58,180 nt of DNA, taken from the NCBI GenBank assembly GCA_937924855.1, contig CALEYQ010000053.1, positions 1-58,180 on the forward strand, in the 5' to 3' direction. This DNA is from an uncultured Bacteroidota bacterium. Lineage in GTDB: Bacteria; Bacteroidota; Bacteroidia; JADZBD01. Numbering within the stretch: the stretch's first letter is position 1; every line of letters starts with the position of its first letter. The position numbers were made by a program, and so were the translations under genes. Under the pieces are notes generated by a model that saw only the letters and a program-made list of their open reading frames with translations, was not told where the DNA came from and did no database searches. Below are positions 1-7,678 of the stretch, one piece after another.

Positions 1-140
1 CAATCCTAACGCTAAAGGTCAGCGTTTTCAATCCTAACGCTAAAGGTCAGCGTTTTCAATCCTAACGCTAAAGGTCAGCGTTTTCAATCCTAACGCTAAA
101 GGTCAGCGTTTTCAATCCTGACGCTAAAGGTCAGGATTTT
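1..140. repeat. 28-bp tandem repeat array (5 copies)
   Basis: Five head-to-tail 28-bp units start at 1, 29, 57, 85 and 113, and no spacers separate them, so this is not a CRISPR array. Units 1-4 hold the inverted repeat AACGCT-N7-AGCGTT. Unit 5 differs at a few bases and forms a different 8-bp stem, ATCCTGAC-N7-GTCAGGAT. The array begins at base 1, so its full copy number is unknown and the contig may have ended because of it. Confidence 0.95.
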
Positions 141-183
141 CAATAGCCTCGCCAGAATTTTTTGGTTTCGTAAGACCCGAGGT

Positions 184-238
184 CCTGACAATCCCCAACT
201 TGTTGGGGATGTCTGGATGCTGACCGAAGCGTCAGCAT
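184..238. repeat. Two adjacent perfect hairpins, REP-like
   Basis: ATCCCCAAC (191-199) and GTTGGGGAT (202-210) form a 9-bp stem with an almost closed loop, extended by GAC/GTC with one bulge. It is followed by ATGCTGAC (217-224) and GTCAGCAT (231-238), an 8-bp stem with loop CGAAGC. A weaker CTGAC-N6-GTCAG pair lies at 304-319. The GCTGACC...AGCGT core resembles the reverse complement of the 28-bp array at the left end, so these look like members of one palindromic repeat family. Confidence 0.7.
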
Positions 239-323
239 TCGAGTCCCATACTTCCTATTTCCCATTCATCTTTTTTTCGTAAACTTGCACTCGCTCTTTG
301 AGCCTGACGATTTGGTCAGTTTT

Positions 324-405
324 GCGCATGTGTCGTAATTGGTAGCCGAGCCAGACTTAGGATCTGGTGCCGCAAGGCGTGGGGGTTCGAGTCCCTCCAT
401 GCGCA
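324..405 (+). tRNA. tRNA-Leu(UAG)
   Basis: A complete class II tRNA of 82 nt. The acceptor stem is GCGCATG (324-330) paired with CATGCGC (398-404), with discriminator A405. The D-arm is TCG/CGA, the anticodon stem is CCAGA/TCTGG, and the anticodon TAG lies at 358-360. A long variable arm (GCC-GCAA-GGC), typical of leucine tRNA, precedes the T-arm with TTCGAGT. CCA is not encoded. The tRNA reads leucine CUA codons. The last 15 bases recur at 501 and 611 as part of a tandem duplication. Confidence 0.95.
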
Positions 406-414
406 CAAACATTC

Positions 415-446
415 AAAGCAATCCGCAAGGGTTGCTTTTCGTTTTT
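415..446 (+). terminator. Intrinsic terminator of tRNA-Leu
   Basis: AAAGCAATCC, loop GCAA, GGGTTGCTTT, then a T-rich run interrupted by CG. The stem is about 10 bp with one T-G pair. It starts ten bases after the tRNA 3' end and is copied twice downstream. Confidence 0.85.
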
Positions 447-524
447 AATAACATGGAGGGCGAGAAGTTTATGCTGACCGACTGTAAGGAGCGTCAGTAA
501 GTCCCTCCATGCGCACAAACATTC

Positions 525-556
525 AAAGCAATCCGCAAGGGTTGCTTTTCGTTTTT
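525..556 (+). terminator. Second copy of the tRNA-Leu terminator
   Basis: Identical to the hairpin at 415-446, carried by the second 110-bp unit. Confidence 0.75.
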
Positions 557-634
557 AATAACATGGAGGGCGAGAAGTTTATGCTGACCGACTGTAAGGA
601 GCGTCAGTAAGTCCCTCCATGCGCACAAACATTC

Positions 635-662
635 AAAGCAATCCCCAAGGGTTGCTTTTTTT
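635..662 (+). terminator. Third, variant copy of the tRNA-Leu terminator
   Basis: Same stem as the first two copies, but the loop is CCAA and the tail is an uninterrupted T7. This is the best-formed terminator of the three. Confidence 0.75.
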
Positions 663-1053
663 ATTATAAAACTTAGGGCTGAGCTTTGCCATCACTTTTA
701 TCTCAATCACCACTTCACACACTGCATACTTCTTTTCTTGTTGCTTTTTTCCTTTTTCTTGGGATGGTAATTTCCCTTTTCAACACGGGAATAATAGGAG
801 GCCGGCCGGCCGCAGCGGCAACCGGAAATAAAAAGGCATGTCAGACTTCCAAGAAAAACAGCCAGGTGGATGAGTGCTACATTCATTTTGAAATGGTTTT
901 AGTAAAGGTCCTTCTACCCCATTCCCTCAAAAAGGTTTCAACAAAATGAAATTTTTTTCAAAAAGTGTCCCCTAAACCCTTTAAGTCATTATAGTTTTAC
1001 CCATTAATTCCGTAATTTGCTGTCTTGCCCCAAAGGGAAAAACTGATTATATC
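663..1053. other. Gene-free stretch before the AsmA-like gene
   Basis: About 390 bases with no gene I can support. One reading frame (686-949) is open, but its composition is unlike a protein of this genome. It contains a GGCCGGCC-rich patch near 801-814. TAATTTG at 1013-1019 is one base short of the TAnnTTTG -7 consensus and could belong to the promoter of the gene at 1054, but no -33 element is convincing. Confidence 0.5.
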
Positions 1054-4000
1054 ATGGTTAATATCCGGGAAAAATTAAAAACCCCAAAATTCTGGCGAAA
1101 ACTAAGCCTTATCTTAGTTATTGTTCCTACCCTATTCCTGTCTGTGGTGGTTACCATAGTTTATGTGAACCAGGATAAGCTTGTTCAGGAACTGATTGGA
1201 AACCTGAACGAAAGCTTTACAGGGTCCACCGAGCTTAAGGGGTCGCATATTTCGTTTTTTGAAAACTTCCCATATATCTCCATTGACCTCCAGGATTTTA
1301 AGGTTTACGAAAGCAAAGAAAAAAACACCACTCCCCTGGTGGATGTAAAAGACGTTTATATCGGCTTTGATCTGTTAACCCTGGTAACGGGAAAAATGGA
1401 GATAAAAAAAATCAAGCTGAAAAACGGAAAAATTAATCTTATTCAACATGCAGACGGGGAATTCAACATCGTTCATGCGCTTAGCTCTCCAAACCCCGTC
1501 GACAGCCCCGAAGAAGAATTTCACCTGAAACTAAAGAAGATTGAATTAATCAATATTGATTTATCCAAATTAAACGAAGCAAACAACCTGAAAGTAGAAG
1601 CTTTCATTCAACAGGCGCATTCAAAATTTGAGTCCTCACCCGACCATGTCTTGGCCGCTTTTGATGCCCGGTTTATTCTAAATCTGATTTCCAATGGGGA
1701 TACTACCTTTTTCAAGCACAAACATTTCGACCTGGAAACCCAGCTTGATTTCCTTAAAGGAAAGGACAAGTTAGTAATTCAGCCCACTAAAGTGCATCTG
1801 GAAGACGCCGAATTCGACATGAAAGGGAGCATAGATTTTGCCAATGATATGGACCTGGATTTTGAATTTGCCGGGGACAAAACCAATTTTAATTTGCTCA
1901 TTGCCCTTTTTCCGGAAGAATTGATGCATAAGATGCACCGGTATGAAAATTCCGGAAGAATATCGATTGACGCTAAAGTGAAGGGAAAATCACTCAATGG
2001 GCACAGTCCGGCCGTAAATGTAGACATTGCTTGTATGGATGGAATATTTACTAATCTGGAAACACAAAAAAGCCTGGGGGATCTCAATTTCAAACTGAAC
2101 TTTACCAATGGTGAAAGACGAAATCCCTCCACCATGAAAGTTACTATTAAAGACTTTTCCGCAAAACCCGAAAATGGTAAATTCTCGGGAGATATTTCCG
2201 CTTTTGATTTCACTGCCCCTGAACTGGATGTGAAACTTCAATCTGAATTCAATATGGATTTTGTTTCCAAATTTTTGCAAATGGAACATGTTGAAGACCT
2301 GAAGGGAACGGCCAAGATTGACCTGGCATTCAAAGACATAATTGATTTGAAGAACCCGGGGCATGCCATTGCTGAAATCGACGAACAGTATAGAATGAAT
2401 ATTGATTTGAAAGACATTTCATTTAAAACCGATGCCTATCATCTGCCCATAGAAAATTTTAACTTAAACACCAACATTTCCGGCCATAAAGCCAGAATCT
2501 CAATATTATCGGCCAAGTTGGGGAAATCAGATTTTACGATGACAGGAACGATTGATGACCTTCCTGCCATCATTCACCATACATCCAAACCGGTTGATGT
2601 GAGACTTAAAGTAAACAGCAATTATTTGGATCTGTTTGAGCTTGGAGGCTCCGACTCCACGGCTGTTAATGAACAGATTTCCGGATTACGCATGGACTTT
2701 GATTTTAAAGCATCCGCCAAATCACTCACCGAATCAAAATATCTGCCTGTCGGTGAATTTTTTATTGAAGATTTTTACGCCAAACTAAATCACTATCCCC
2801 ATGCCTTTCATGATTTTCATGCCGACATTTTTATAGATGAAAGAGACTTGCGGGTTGTAGATTTCAAGGGAATGATTGATAAAAGTGACTTTTTGTTTAC
2901 TGGCAAACTGGAGCATTATGAAAAATGGTTTGATGAACATCCGGGGGGCGATTCAAAAATTGAATTTAACCTGGTATCAAAAATTCTTCAACTGGAATCA
3001 CTTTTCACCTATAAAGGCGACAATTATGTACCTGAAGAATACAGGCATGAGGAATTCGACAATTTGAAAGTTCACGGTTTTACTTATTTGCACTATGACG
3101 ACGGCCTGAAGTCGATGGATCTGAACCTTGACAAATTTGAAGGAAAGATGAAAGTGCATCCCCTACGGTTTGAAAAATTTGCCGGTCGGGTTCACTACGA
3201 AAATGAGCACCTTGTGGTAGAAGACTTTCACGGCATTTTAGGAAAATCGCAATTTAAAACCACCCTCCACTATTATTTAGGAAAGGATGAAAAAATAAAA
3301 AAGCGGGATAATCATTTCAGCATTACGGCATCGCGCCTGGATGTGGATCAATTGATTCAGTATAATCCAGCGCCTGCCATAAAAAGCAACAATGCCGAAA
3401 TTAAGGGGGCTCCGGCCATTGACCATGATGCGGGGTTCAATATTTATGAATTGCCTTTTACCGACATGACCTACCATATAGACATAGGCCATTTAAATTA
3501 TCACCGGTTTTTATTCGACAATGTAAAGGGTAAGTTCAGAACCACTCCAAACCATTATCTGTATATAGATGATTTAAAAATGGACGCTGCCGGCGGGCAT
3601 TTCGACATCAAAGGATATTTTAACGGTTCCAACCCCAAACTGATTTACCTTACTCCCGAAATCTATGCCCAGAATGTAGATCTGGATAAACTTATGTTCA
3701 AGTTTGAAAATTTTGGACAGGATTACATTTTATCGGAAAACCTTCACGGAAAGTTTACCGGAAAGATCACTGGCAAAATTCACATGCACAATGATTTAGT
3801 TCCCAAGATCGACGATTCTGAAATCCATATGGATCTGGACGTAAGGCATGGCAAACTAGAAAACTATTCATTGTTGTATTACATGTCGGATTATTTTAAA
3901 GATAAAAACCTGAGCAAGGTATTATTTGACACCCTAAACAACCATGTGGATATAAAAAACGGCATAGTCACCATCCCCAGGATGAAAATAAATTCTTCCC

Positions 4001-4272
4001 TGGGTCATATGGAGATCAGCGGAAAACAGGATCTGAATGGCGACATGGAATATTATTTAAGAATACCCTGGAGCATGGTTTCCAAGACTGCGGCTCAGAA
4101 GCTGTTTGTCAAAAAGAAAACTGAAGAAGCCCTTCCCGATCAGGAAGATGAAATTCAGTATAAAACGGGGAAAGTCCGGTATGTGAATTTAAAAATTACC
4201 GGTAATGAAAAAGGCTATAAATTCAGTCTTGGGAAAGACAAATTTGGAAAGGAAACCGGCGAGGATTCATAG
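1054..4272 (+). CDS. AsmA-like envelope protein
   Basis: A 1072-residue protein with one N-terminal membrane helix (about residues 16-37), then a very long beta-rich periplasmic region that matches the style of AsmA-family proteins. Features include an N-terminal segment of the form 'SFFENFPYISIDLQDF' and a C-terminal AsmA_2-like part with 'NNHVDIKNGIVTIPRMKINSSLGHMEISG' style hydrophobic ladders. AsmA/YhdP/TamB proteins are bridge-like proteins thought to move phospholipids between inner and outer membrane. That role here is inferred from family. The ATG at 1054 directly precedes the positively charged N-terminus and the helix. The gene stands alone: the next gene has its own promoter motif after this stop codon. 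Confidence 0.8.
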   Translation: MVNIREKLKTPKFWRKLSLILVIVPTLFLSVVVTIVYVNQDKLVQELIGNLNESFTGSTELKGSHISFFENFPYISIDLQDFKVYESKEKNTTPLVDVKDVYIGFDLLTLVTGKMEIKKIKLKNGKINLIQHADGEFNIVHALSSPNPVDSPEEEFHLKLKKIELINIDLSKLNEANNLKVEAFIQQAHSKFESSPDHVLAAFDARFILNLISNGDTTFFKHKHFDLETQLDFLKGKDKLVIQPTKVHLEDAEFDMKGSIDFANDMDLDFEFAGDKTNFNLLIALFPEELMHKMHRYENSGRISIDAKVKGKSLNGHSPAVNVDIACMDGIFTNLETQKSLGDLNFKLNFTNGERRNPSTMKVTIKDFSAKPENGKFSGDISAFDFTAPELDVKLQSEFNMDFVSKFLQMEHVEDLKGTAKIDLAFKDIIDLKNPGHAIAEIDEQYRMNIDLKDISFKTDAYHLPIENFNLNTNISGHKARISILSAKLGKSDFTMTGTIDDLPAIIHHTSKPVDVRLKVNSNYLDLFELGGSDSTAVNEQISGLRMDFDFKASAKSLTESKYLPVGEFFIEDFYAKLNHYPHAFHDFHADIFIDERDLRVVDFKGMIDKSDFLFTGKLEHYEKWFDEHPGGDSKIEFNLVSKILQLESLFTYKGDNYVPEEYRHEEFDNLKVHGFTYLHYDDGLKSMDLNLDKFEGKMKVHPLRFEKFAGRVHYENEHLVVEDFHGILGKSQFKTTLHYYLGKDEKIKKRDNHFSITASRLDVDQLIQYNPAPAIKSNNAEIKGAPAIDHDAGFNIYELPFTDMTYHIDIGHLNYHRFLFDNVKGKFRTTPNHYLYIDDLKMDAAGGHFDIKGYFNGSNPKLIYLTPEIYAQNVDLDKLMFKFENFGQDYILSENLHGKFTGKITGKIHMHNDLVPKIDDSEIHMDLDVRHGKLENYSLLYYMSDYFKDKNLSKVLFDTLNNHVDIKNGIVTIPRMKINSSLGHMEISGKQDLNGDMEYYLRIPWSMVSKTAAQKLFVKKKTEEALPDQEDEIQYKTGKVRYVNLKITGNEKGYKFSLGKDKFGKETGEDS

Positions 4273-4329
4273 AGCCTATATTAAAATCTAATTGTTTCAA
4301 GGATCCCAAAAAAAATACGCTCTTTTTCC

Positions 4330-4364
4330 AACCTTTTTAAACCCAAACTCATCTTATATAAAAG
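4330..4364 (+). promoter_or_regulatory. Candidate ECF-sigma promoter (copy 1)
   Basis: AACC (4330-4333), 16 bases, CATC (4350-4353), then TTATATAAAAG (4354-4364), two bases before the ATG at 4367. The same arrangement with the same spacing occurs at 7075-7110. An AAC-type -35 and CGTC-like -10 with 16-bp spacing is typical of ECF sigma promoters. It would make the sigma operon autoregulated and its mRNA leader very short. Confidence 0.6.
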
Positions 4365-4366
4365 CC

Positions 4367-5068
4367 ATGAACAATACCTTCATAAAATTAGCCCTGGTTA
4401 TTCTCGTAACATCCTCATTTTCATGTGGTAAGGATAGAAAGAAATGGAAATTGCCGACCGATGTCAAATTCAAAATGGACATGAACCGGACCGTTACCCT
4501 GGGGGGCAATTTATCCTGGACAAGTGGGAACATTATAGTTTCCTATTTTACTTTCAACGGGCAAAGAGAGCAAAGCAGCGATGTAAATTTCACCAAAGAT
4601 TACCCCTCCGGTCTTAATGTTTTTTTCGATCCCACGAATCCGGTCCCGGCTTGGGATTTTGATATTCCTCAGGGGACTTATCATCAGATAAATGTTTCTT
4701 TCAGAACTTATGGAAGCACGGGCGATGACCATATTGTTATAAAGGGAACTTATAAAAATACAAGCACATCGGTAGTTTACCCTGTTCAATTTGAATTTGA
4801 GGCCGAAGAGTATTATAATGTCACTGCCCGAAATTCATCGGGTGGCACGAAAATAAATCTTGAAAAAGATAAACCCGTTTCTGCCACCATAAAAGTGGAT
4901 CCTGTTTATTGGTTTCAAACAGTTACTACCGGGATGATGGACAACGCCACACTTGTTGTTGTTAATGGAAATCCAACCATCCTTATTAACGATGACACAA
5001 ATGAAGATATTTTTGATCTGGTTCGGGACAGAATTGACGATAACGTAACTACCGTTATTTTTAATTAA
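4367..5068 (+). CDS. Secreted protein, probable lipoprotein, of the sigma locus
   Basis: A 233-residue protein of unknown function. I chose the ATG at 4367 because it begins a good signal peptide (MNNTFIKLALVILVTSSFSC) ending in a cysteine at residue 20, a plausible though weak lipobox. An earlier TTG at 4292 would put the promoter motif inside the gene. The mature part is rich in beta-strand patterns, with repeated Asn/Thr/Gly turns and no catalytic motif I recognise. It is the first gene of an apparent operon with the ECF sigma factor (11 bases downstream) and the membrane anti-sigma-like gene, so an envelope role tied to that regulator is likely. DUF4382-like proteins are one alternative. 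Confidence 0.65.
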   Translation: MNNTFIKLALVILVTSSFSCGKDRKKWKLPTDVKFKMDMNRTVTLGGNLSWTSGNIIVSYFTFNGQREQSSDVNFTKDYPSGLNVFFDPTNPVPAWDFDIPQGTYHQINVSFRTYGSTGDDHIVIKGTYKNTSTSVVYPVQFEFEAEEYYNVTARNSSGGTKINLEKDKPVSATIKVDPVYWFQTVTTGMMDNATLVVVNGNPTILINDDTNEDIFDLVRDRIDDNVTTVIFN

Positions 5069-5079
5069 AAAACAAAATT

Positions 5080-5631
5080 GTGGTTTCCCAGATAGCTGAA
5101 AAATATACGGAAGAAGAAATATTGGCAGGCTGCCTTGCTGAAAACCGGCATTTTCAGGAAATCCTCTACAGAAAGTATGCTGATAAAATGTATAATGTCA
5201 GCCTAACCTATGCGGAAGATGATGATGAGGCATGCGATATACTTCAGGAAGGATTTATTAAGGTGTTCAGGAAAATAAACACTTTTAAAGGCGATTGCCC
5301 CATCGAAGCCTGGATAAGAAGAATAATAATCAACACTGCCATTGAATTTTTCAGAAAAAGAAAAAGGGAATTTGAAGTTTTAGAGAGCTACGAATACTCT
5401 CAAACAGGGAAAATAGATGATTTACTATCCCGGATAAACGCAAAAGAAATTATTAAAATGGTGAATCAGCTTCCAGCAAAAGCCCGGATGGTCTTGAAGC
5501 TATACGCCATTGAGGGTTACTCCCATAAGGAAATTTCAGAACTCCTAAACATCTCGGAAGGCACTTCAAAATCCCAATTGAACCGATCCAGATCTATGTT
5601 AAAAACGCTTATCAGCCAAAACAATGGATGA
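5080..5631 (+). CDS. ECF-type RNA polymerase sigma factor
   Basis: 183 residues, the usual length for an ECF sigma factor. Region 2 (about residues 27-95) contains 'YRKYADKMYNVSLTYAEDDD' followed by an acidic DILQEGFIKVFRKINTF segment. Region 4 (about 128-178) contains LPAKARMVLKLYAIEGYSHKE, the ISELLNISEGTSKSQLNRSR helix-turn-helix and a basic tail. No region 3 is present. It directs RNA polymerase to a small set of promoters. Start is GTG at 5080, with no better in-frame ATG. It overlaps the next gene by 8 bases, a typical sigma/anti-sigma arrangement. Its likely targets are the two matching promoter motifs at 4330 and 7075. Confidence 0.93.
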   Translation: MVSQIAEKYTEEEILAGCLAENRHFQEILYRKYADKMYNVSLTYAEDDDEACDILQEGFIKVFRKINTFKGDCPIEAWIRRIIINTAIEFFRKRKREFEVLESYEYSQTGKIDDLLSRINAKEIIKMVNQLPAKARMVLKLYAIEGYSHKEISELLNISEGTSKSQLNRSRSMLKTLISQNNG

Positions 5632-6982
5632 AGATAACAACATAGAAAAAAAGATCAGGCAAAGTTTCGACGGGCTCAATAAACCTGCTCCGGAATTTCT
5701 ATGGAATAATCTGGAACGAAAAATTCAATCTGATGCTGAGGACAAAAAGATTGACTTCTCCATTAAATCCAGTTTCAATCAAACCGAAAAAGTCGCTCCT
5801 GATGCTCTTTGGGTTAATATTAACCGACAATTAAATATTGATCGGGTCTGGAAACGGATTGTTTGGCAATTAGATCGTAAGCCGGCAATTGCCTGGAGAA
5901 GGATTGCCGCTGTTTTCCTTTTCTTGGTTTCCCTCACAGGAGGAGTCGCTTTAATTCTTTCACTAAACCAAAATTCTGACCCCTACGAAGGAGCCCTGCT
6001 TTTCCCCTTCAAATCTAAACATTTCCCTACGGAAGTTTCCTCAAGACCCTCAACGGTGAATAGCACCAAGGCCCTTGTTAATGCTGAAAAAACCTTTACA
6101 AATCAAAAATCGTTTTCCCGAAACTCCCAAAACAATTCCAAAGTATCTGCTTTACCACCCTCGAACGACTTCCTTCCATCCTCTTCCGGCTTACCATTGG
6201 CGTTCACAAAATCGAACCTTCTCCCAATCCTGAAATTGCCCGAAACGGAACTTGTTTCCAACACCCATAAAGTAAGGGAAAGCCAACTCAACATTTTTGG
6301 AGGTGAATTCCAAAAGCCGGGCCCTCTGGATTCAACTTCATTTTACCAAAGTACTACCGCAAAAGGTCGATTCATAGAGGTCGGTCTGGTTCACTCCTTT
6401 ACAAATACCTGGATTGTAAACAACGATACCAAAAATGGGTTTGATGAAAACAGTCTCATTCAAAACCAGTCAGGATATACCAATAATTTTGGGATAACCG
6501 GTGCATTATCACTCAAAGCAAATTCTGCCCTTGTTACAGAGCTTTTTGTTCTTGACAAATACGTTCAGGGCTGGGATCAATATTCAGAGGGAAAATATTT
6601 CAACAAAACCCTGGAGTTAAACTATATAAAACTCGCCCTTCTATATCAATACAAAATAAAGCAATCTCCGTACCGGACAATCCCCTCGCATTGGACAGTT
6701 ATGGCAGGGCCCTACGGATCTATTTTAAAAAATTATGAAGCCAGTAATGATTTCGACCATGCATTAACGCTTTCAAAATTCTCCCGGACCGATTTTGGAA
6801 TAAGAGTTGGCTTGGGACAGGAAAAGGAGTTTAAGTCTATTGTGCTTGGTTATGGAATATGCCTGAACCAGGGAATCCAGAACATCTTTATGGGCGACAG
6901 TTATGCTTCCCGGGATTTTAACTCCACAAGAACCTCAGCCTGGGGAAGCTATTTGAATGTAAAATACCGGTTCTCCAAATAA
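5624..6982 (+). CDS. Dual-membrane anti-sigma-like protein with C-terminal beta-barrel
   Basis: 452 residues in three parts. Residues 1-90 are soluble and contain a duplicated motif of the form F-x(8,9)-P-x2-[FA]LW-x2-[LI] (around 14-34 and 51-70), probably the sigma-binding part. Residues 93-115 form one strongly hydrophobic helix. Residues about 118-245 are a low-complexity Ser/Asn/Thr/Pro linker, and residues about 246-452 show alternating hydrophobic strands like a PorT/OMP_b-brl_2 barrel, ending in 'WGSYLNVKYRFSK'. The family match I recognise is the dual membrane-spanning anti-sigma (Dma) type described in Bacteroides thetaiotaomicron, in which one chain crosses both membranes. It overlaps the ECF sigma gene by 8 bases, which supports an anti-sigma role. 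It likely senses an outer-membrane state. The signal is unknown. Confidence 0.8.
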   Translation: MDEDNNIEKKIRQSFDGLNKPAPEFLWNNLERKIQSDAEDKKIDFSIKSSFNQTEKVAPDALWVNINRQLNIDRVWKRIVWQLDRKPAIAWRRIAAVFLFLVSLTGGVALILSLNQNSDPYEGALLFPFKSKHFPTEVSSRPSTVNSTKALVNAEKTFTNQKSFSRNSQNNSKVSALPPSNDFLPSSSGLPLAFTKSNLLPILKLPETELVSNTHKVRESQLNIFGGEFQKPGPLDSTSFYQSTTAKGRFIEVGLVHSFTNTWIVNNDTKNGFDENSLIQNQSGYTNNFGITGALSLKANSALVTELFVLDKYVQGWDQYSEGKYFNKTLELNYIKLALLYQYKIKQSPYRTIPSHWTVMAGPYGSILKNYEASNDFDHALTLSKFSRTDFGIRVGLGQEKEFKSIVLGYGICLNQGIQNIFMGDSYASRDFNSTRTSAWGSYLNVKYRFSK

Positions 6983-7074
6983 TAGTTTCCCGGAGTTGGA
7001 CTTTCCCCTTATACCATAGGGTTGGGCTATAGGATAACAATAGCCATCAATTATTAAAATCATAAATCCATTCC

Positions 7075-7110
7075 AACCTTTCCCAACCTTTAATCGTCCT
7101 TATATAAAAG
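7075..7110 (+). promoter_or_regulatory. Candidate ECF-sigma promoter (copy 2)
   Basis: AACC (7075-7078), 16 bases, CGTC (7095-7098), then CTTATATAAAAG (7099-7110). It matches the motif at 4330-4364 in sequence and spacing. A second AACC lies ten bases further in (7085-7088). It lies 22 bases before the lipoprotein start at 7133 and outside the upstream anti-sigma gene. Confidence 0.65.
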
Positions 7111-7132
7111 TTCAACTTAAAAATCAAACATT

Positions 7133-7585
7133 ATGAAAAAGCCCATGCAAATTATCCTTAAGAGCCTTATCATCTGCCTGTTGTTTGTGCTGCCCACAAG
7201 CTGTAAAAAATACGAAGAGGGTGGAAAGATTAGAAAAGCAGAAGAAGTCCTAACCAAAGAATGGTCAAGAGAAAAAGGATATAAAAACGGATCTCCCGTC
7301 TCTGTGGTTCCCGAAAATCCTCAAATTGGCGAAGTAACGGAAAATATGTACTTCCTGGATGGAGGAAATTACAGGTCTGAAGATGGAAATGTTACCCTGA
7401 ACGGCACCTGGAAACTGGTAAATAAGAACAAACAGGTTGAAATTACCATTACCAGCCCCTCCTCAAAAGCAAGCACATACACCTATGATATCCTTAAGCT
7501 TACCGAGGGTACTGATGGGGAATTCATTTTTGAACACACGCTAAATGGAAATACCTACAAATACATGTGTCGTTCCTCAAGTTAA
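7133..7585 (+). CDS. Lipoprotein of the sigma regulon (1)
   Basis: 150 residues. It has a basic N-terminus, a hydrophobic signal segment and a lipobox (LPTSC, Cys at about residue 24) followed by KKYEEGGK. The mature part contains a short lipocalin-like pattern (a 'NGTWKLVNKNKQVEIT' strand followed by repeated strands), as in Bacteroidota lipocalin-like lipoproteins. It is related to the next gene: both start the mature protein with CKKY-x-EG and have a G-T-W-[KE]-[LF] strand. No enzyme motif is seen. The promoter motif just upstream makes it a probable target of the ECF sigma factor. Confidence 0.75.
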   Translation: MKKPMQIILKSLIICLLFVLPTSCKKYEEGGKIRKAEEVLTKEWSREKGYKNGSPVSVVPENPQIGEVTENMYFLDGGNYRSEDGNVTLNGTWKLVNKNKQVEITITSPSSKASTYTYDILKLTEGTDGEFIFEHTLNGNTYKYMCRSSS

Positions 7586-7678
7586 ATTTCTTTTGAAACC
7601 TAACCTGTGAGGCAGCGGGCATGCGCTGATATTGAGGCCATGCCCGTTCCTCTTAATAATGAAACAATACAACTAAAC

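Larger units (their letters stand above)
391..660 (+). repeat. 110-bp tandem repeat copying the tRNA-Leu 3' end
   Basis: Two identical 110-bp units (391-500 and 501-610) and a partial third (611 to about 660) follow head to tail. Each starts with the last 15 bases of the tRNA (T-arm 3' strand and acceptor 3' strand), then carries the terminator hairpin, then CATGGAGGG (an inverted copy of the tRNA-end CCCTCCATG), then a CTGACC...GTCAG palindrome. The third copy has a changed hairpin loop (CCAA instead of GCAA) and a longer T-run. No integrase gene or second att-like element is visible. Confidence 0.95.

Noticed and set aside
1..140. CRISPR array
   Set aside because: The 28-bp units follow each other with no spacers, and no cas genes are seen.
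391..660. Prophage or genomic island attachment sites
   Set aside because: The tRNA-end copies are only 110 bases apart, no integrase or cargo lies between them, and the repeat covers the whole unit, so tandem duplication explains it.
686..949. 87-residue reading frame after the tRNA-Leu region
   Set aside because: No signal, family or start support. It contains a GGCCGGCCGGCC patch and an atypical composition and has no promoter before it.
6983..7070. Terminator after the anti-sigma-like gene
   Set aside because: Only weak imperfect repeats around ATACC/GGT; no T-run.
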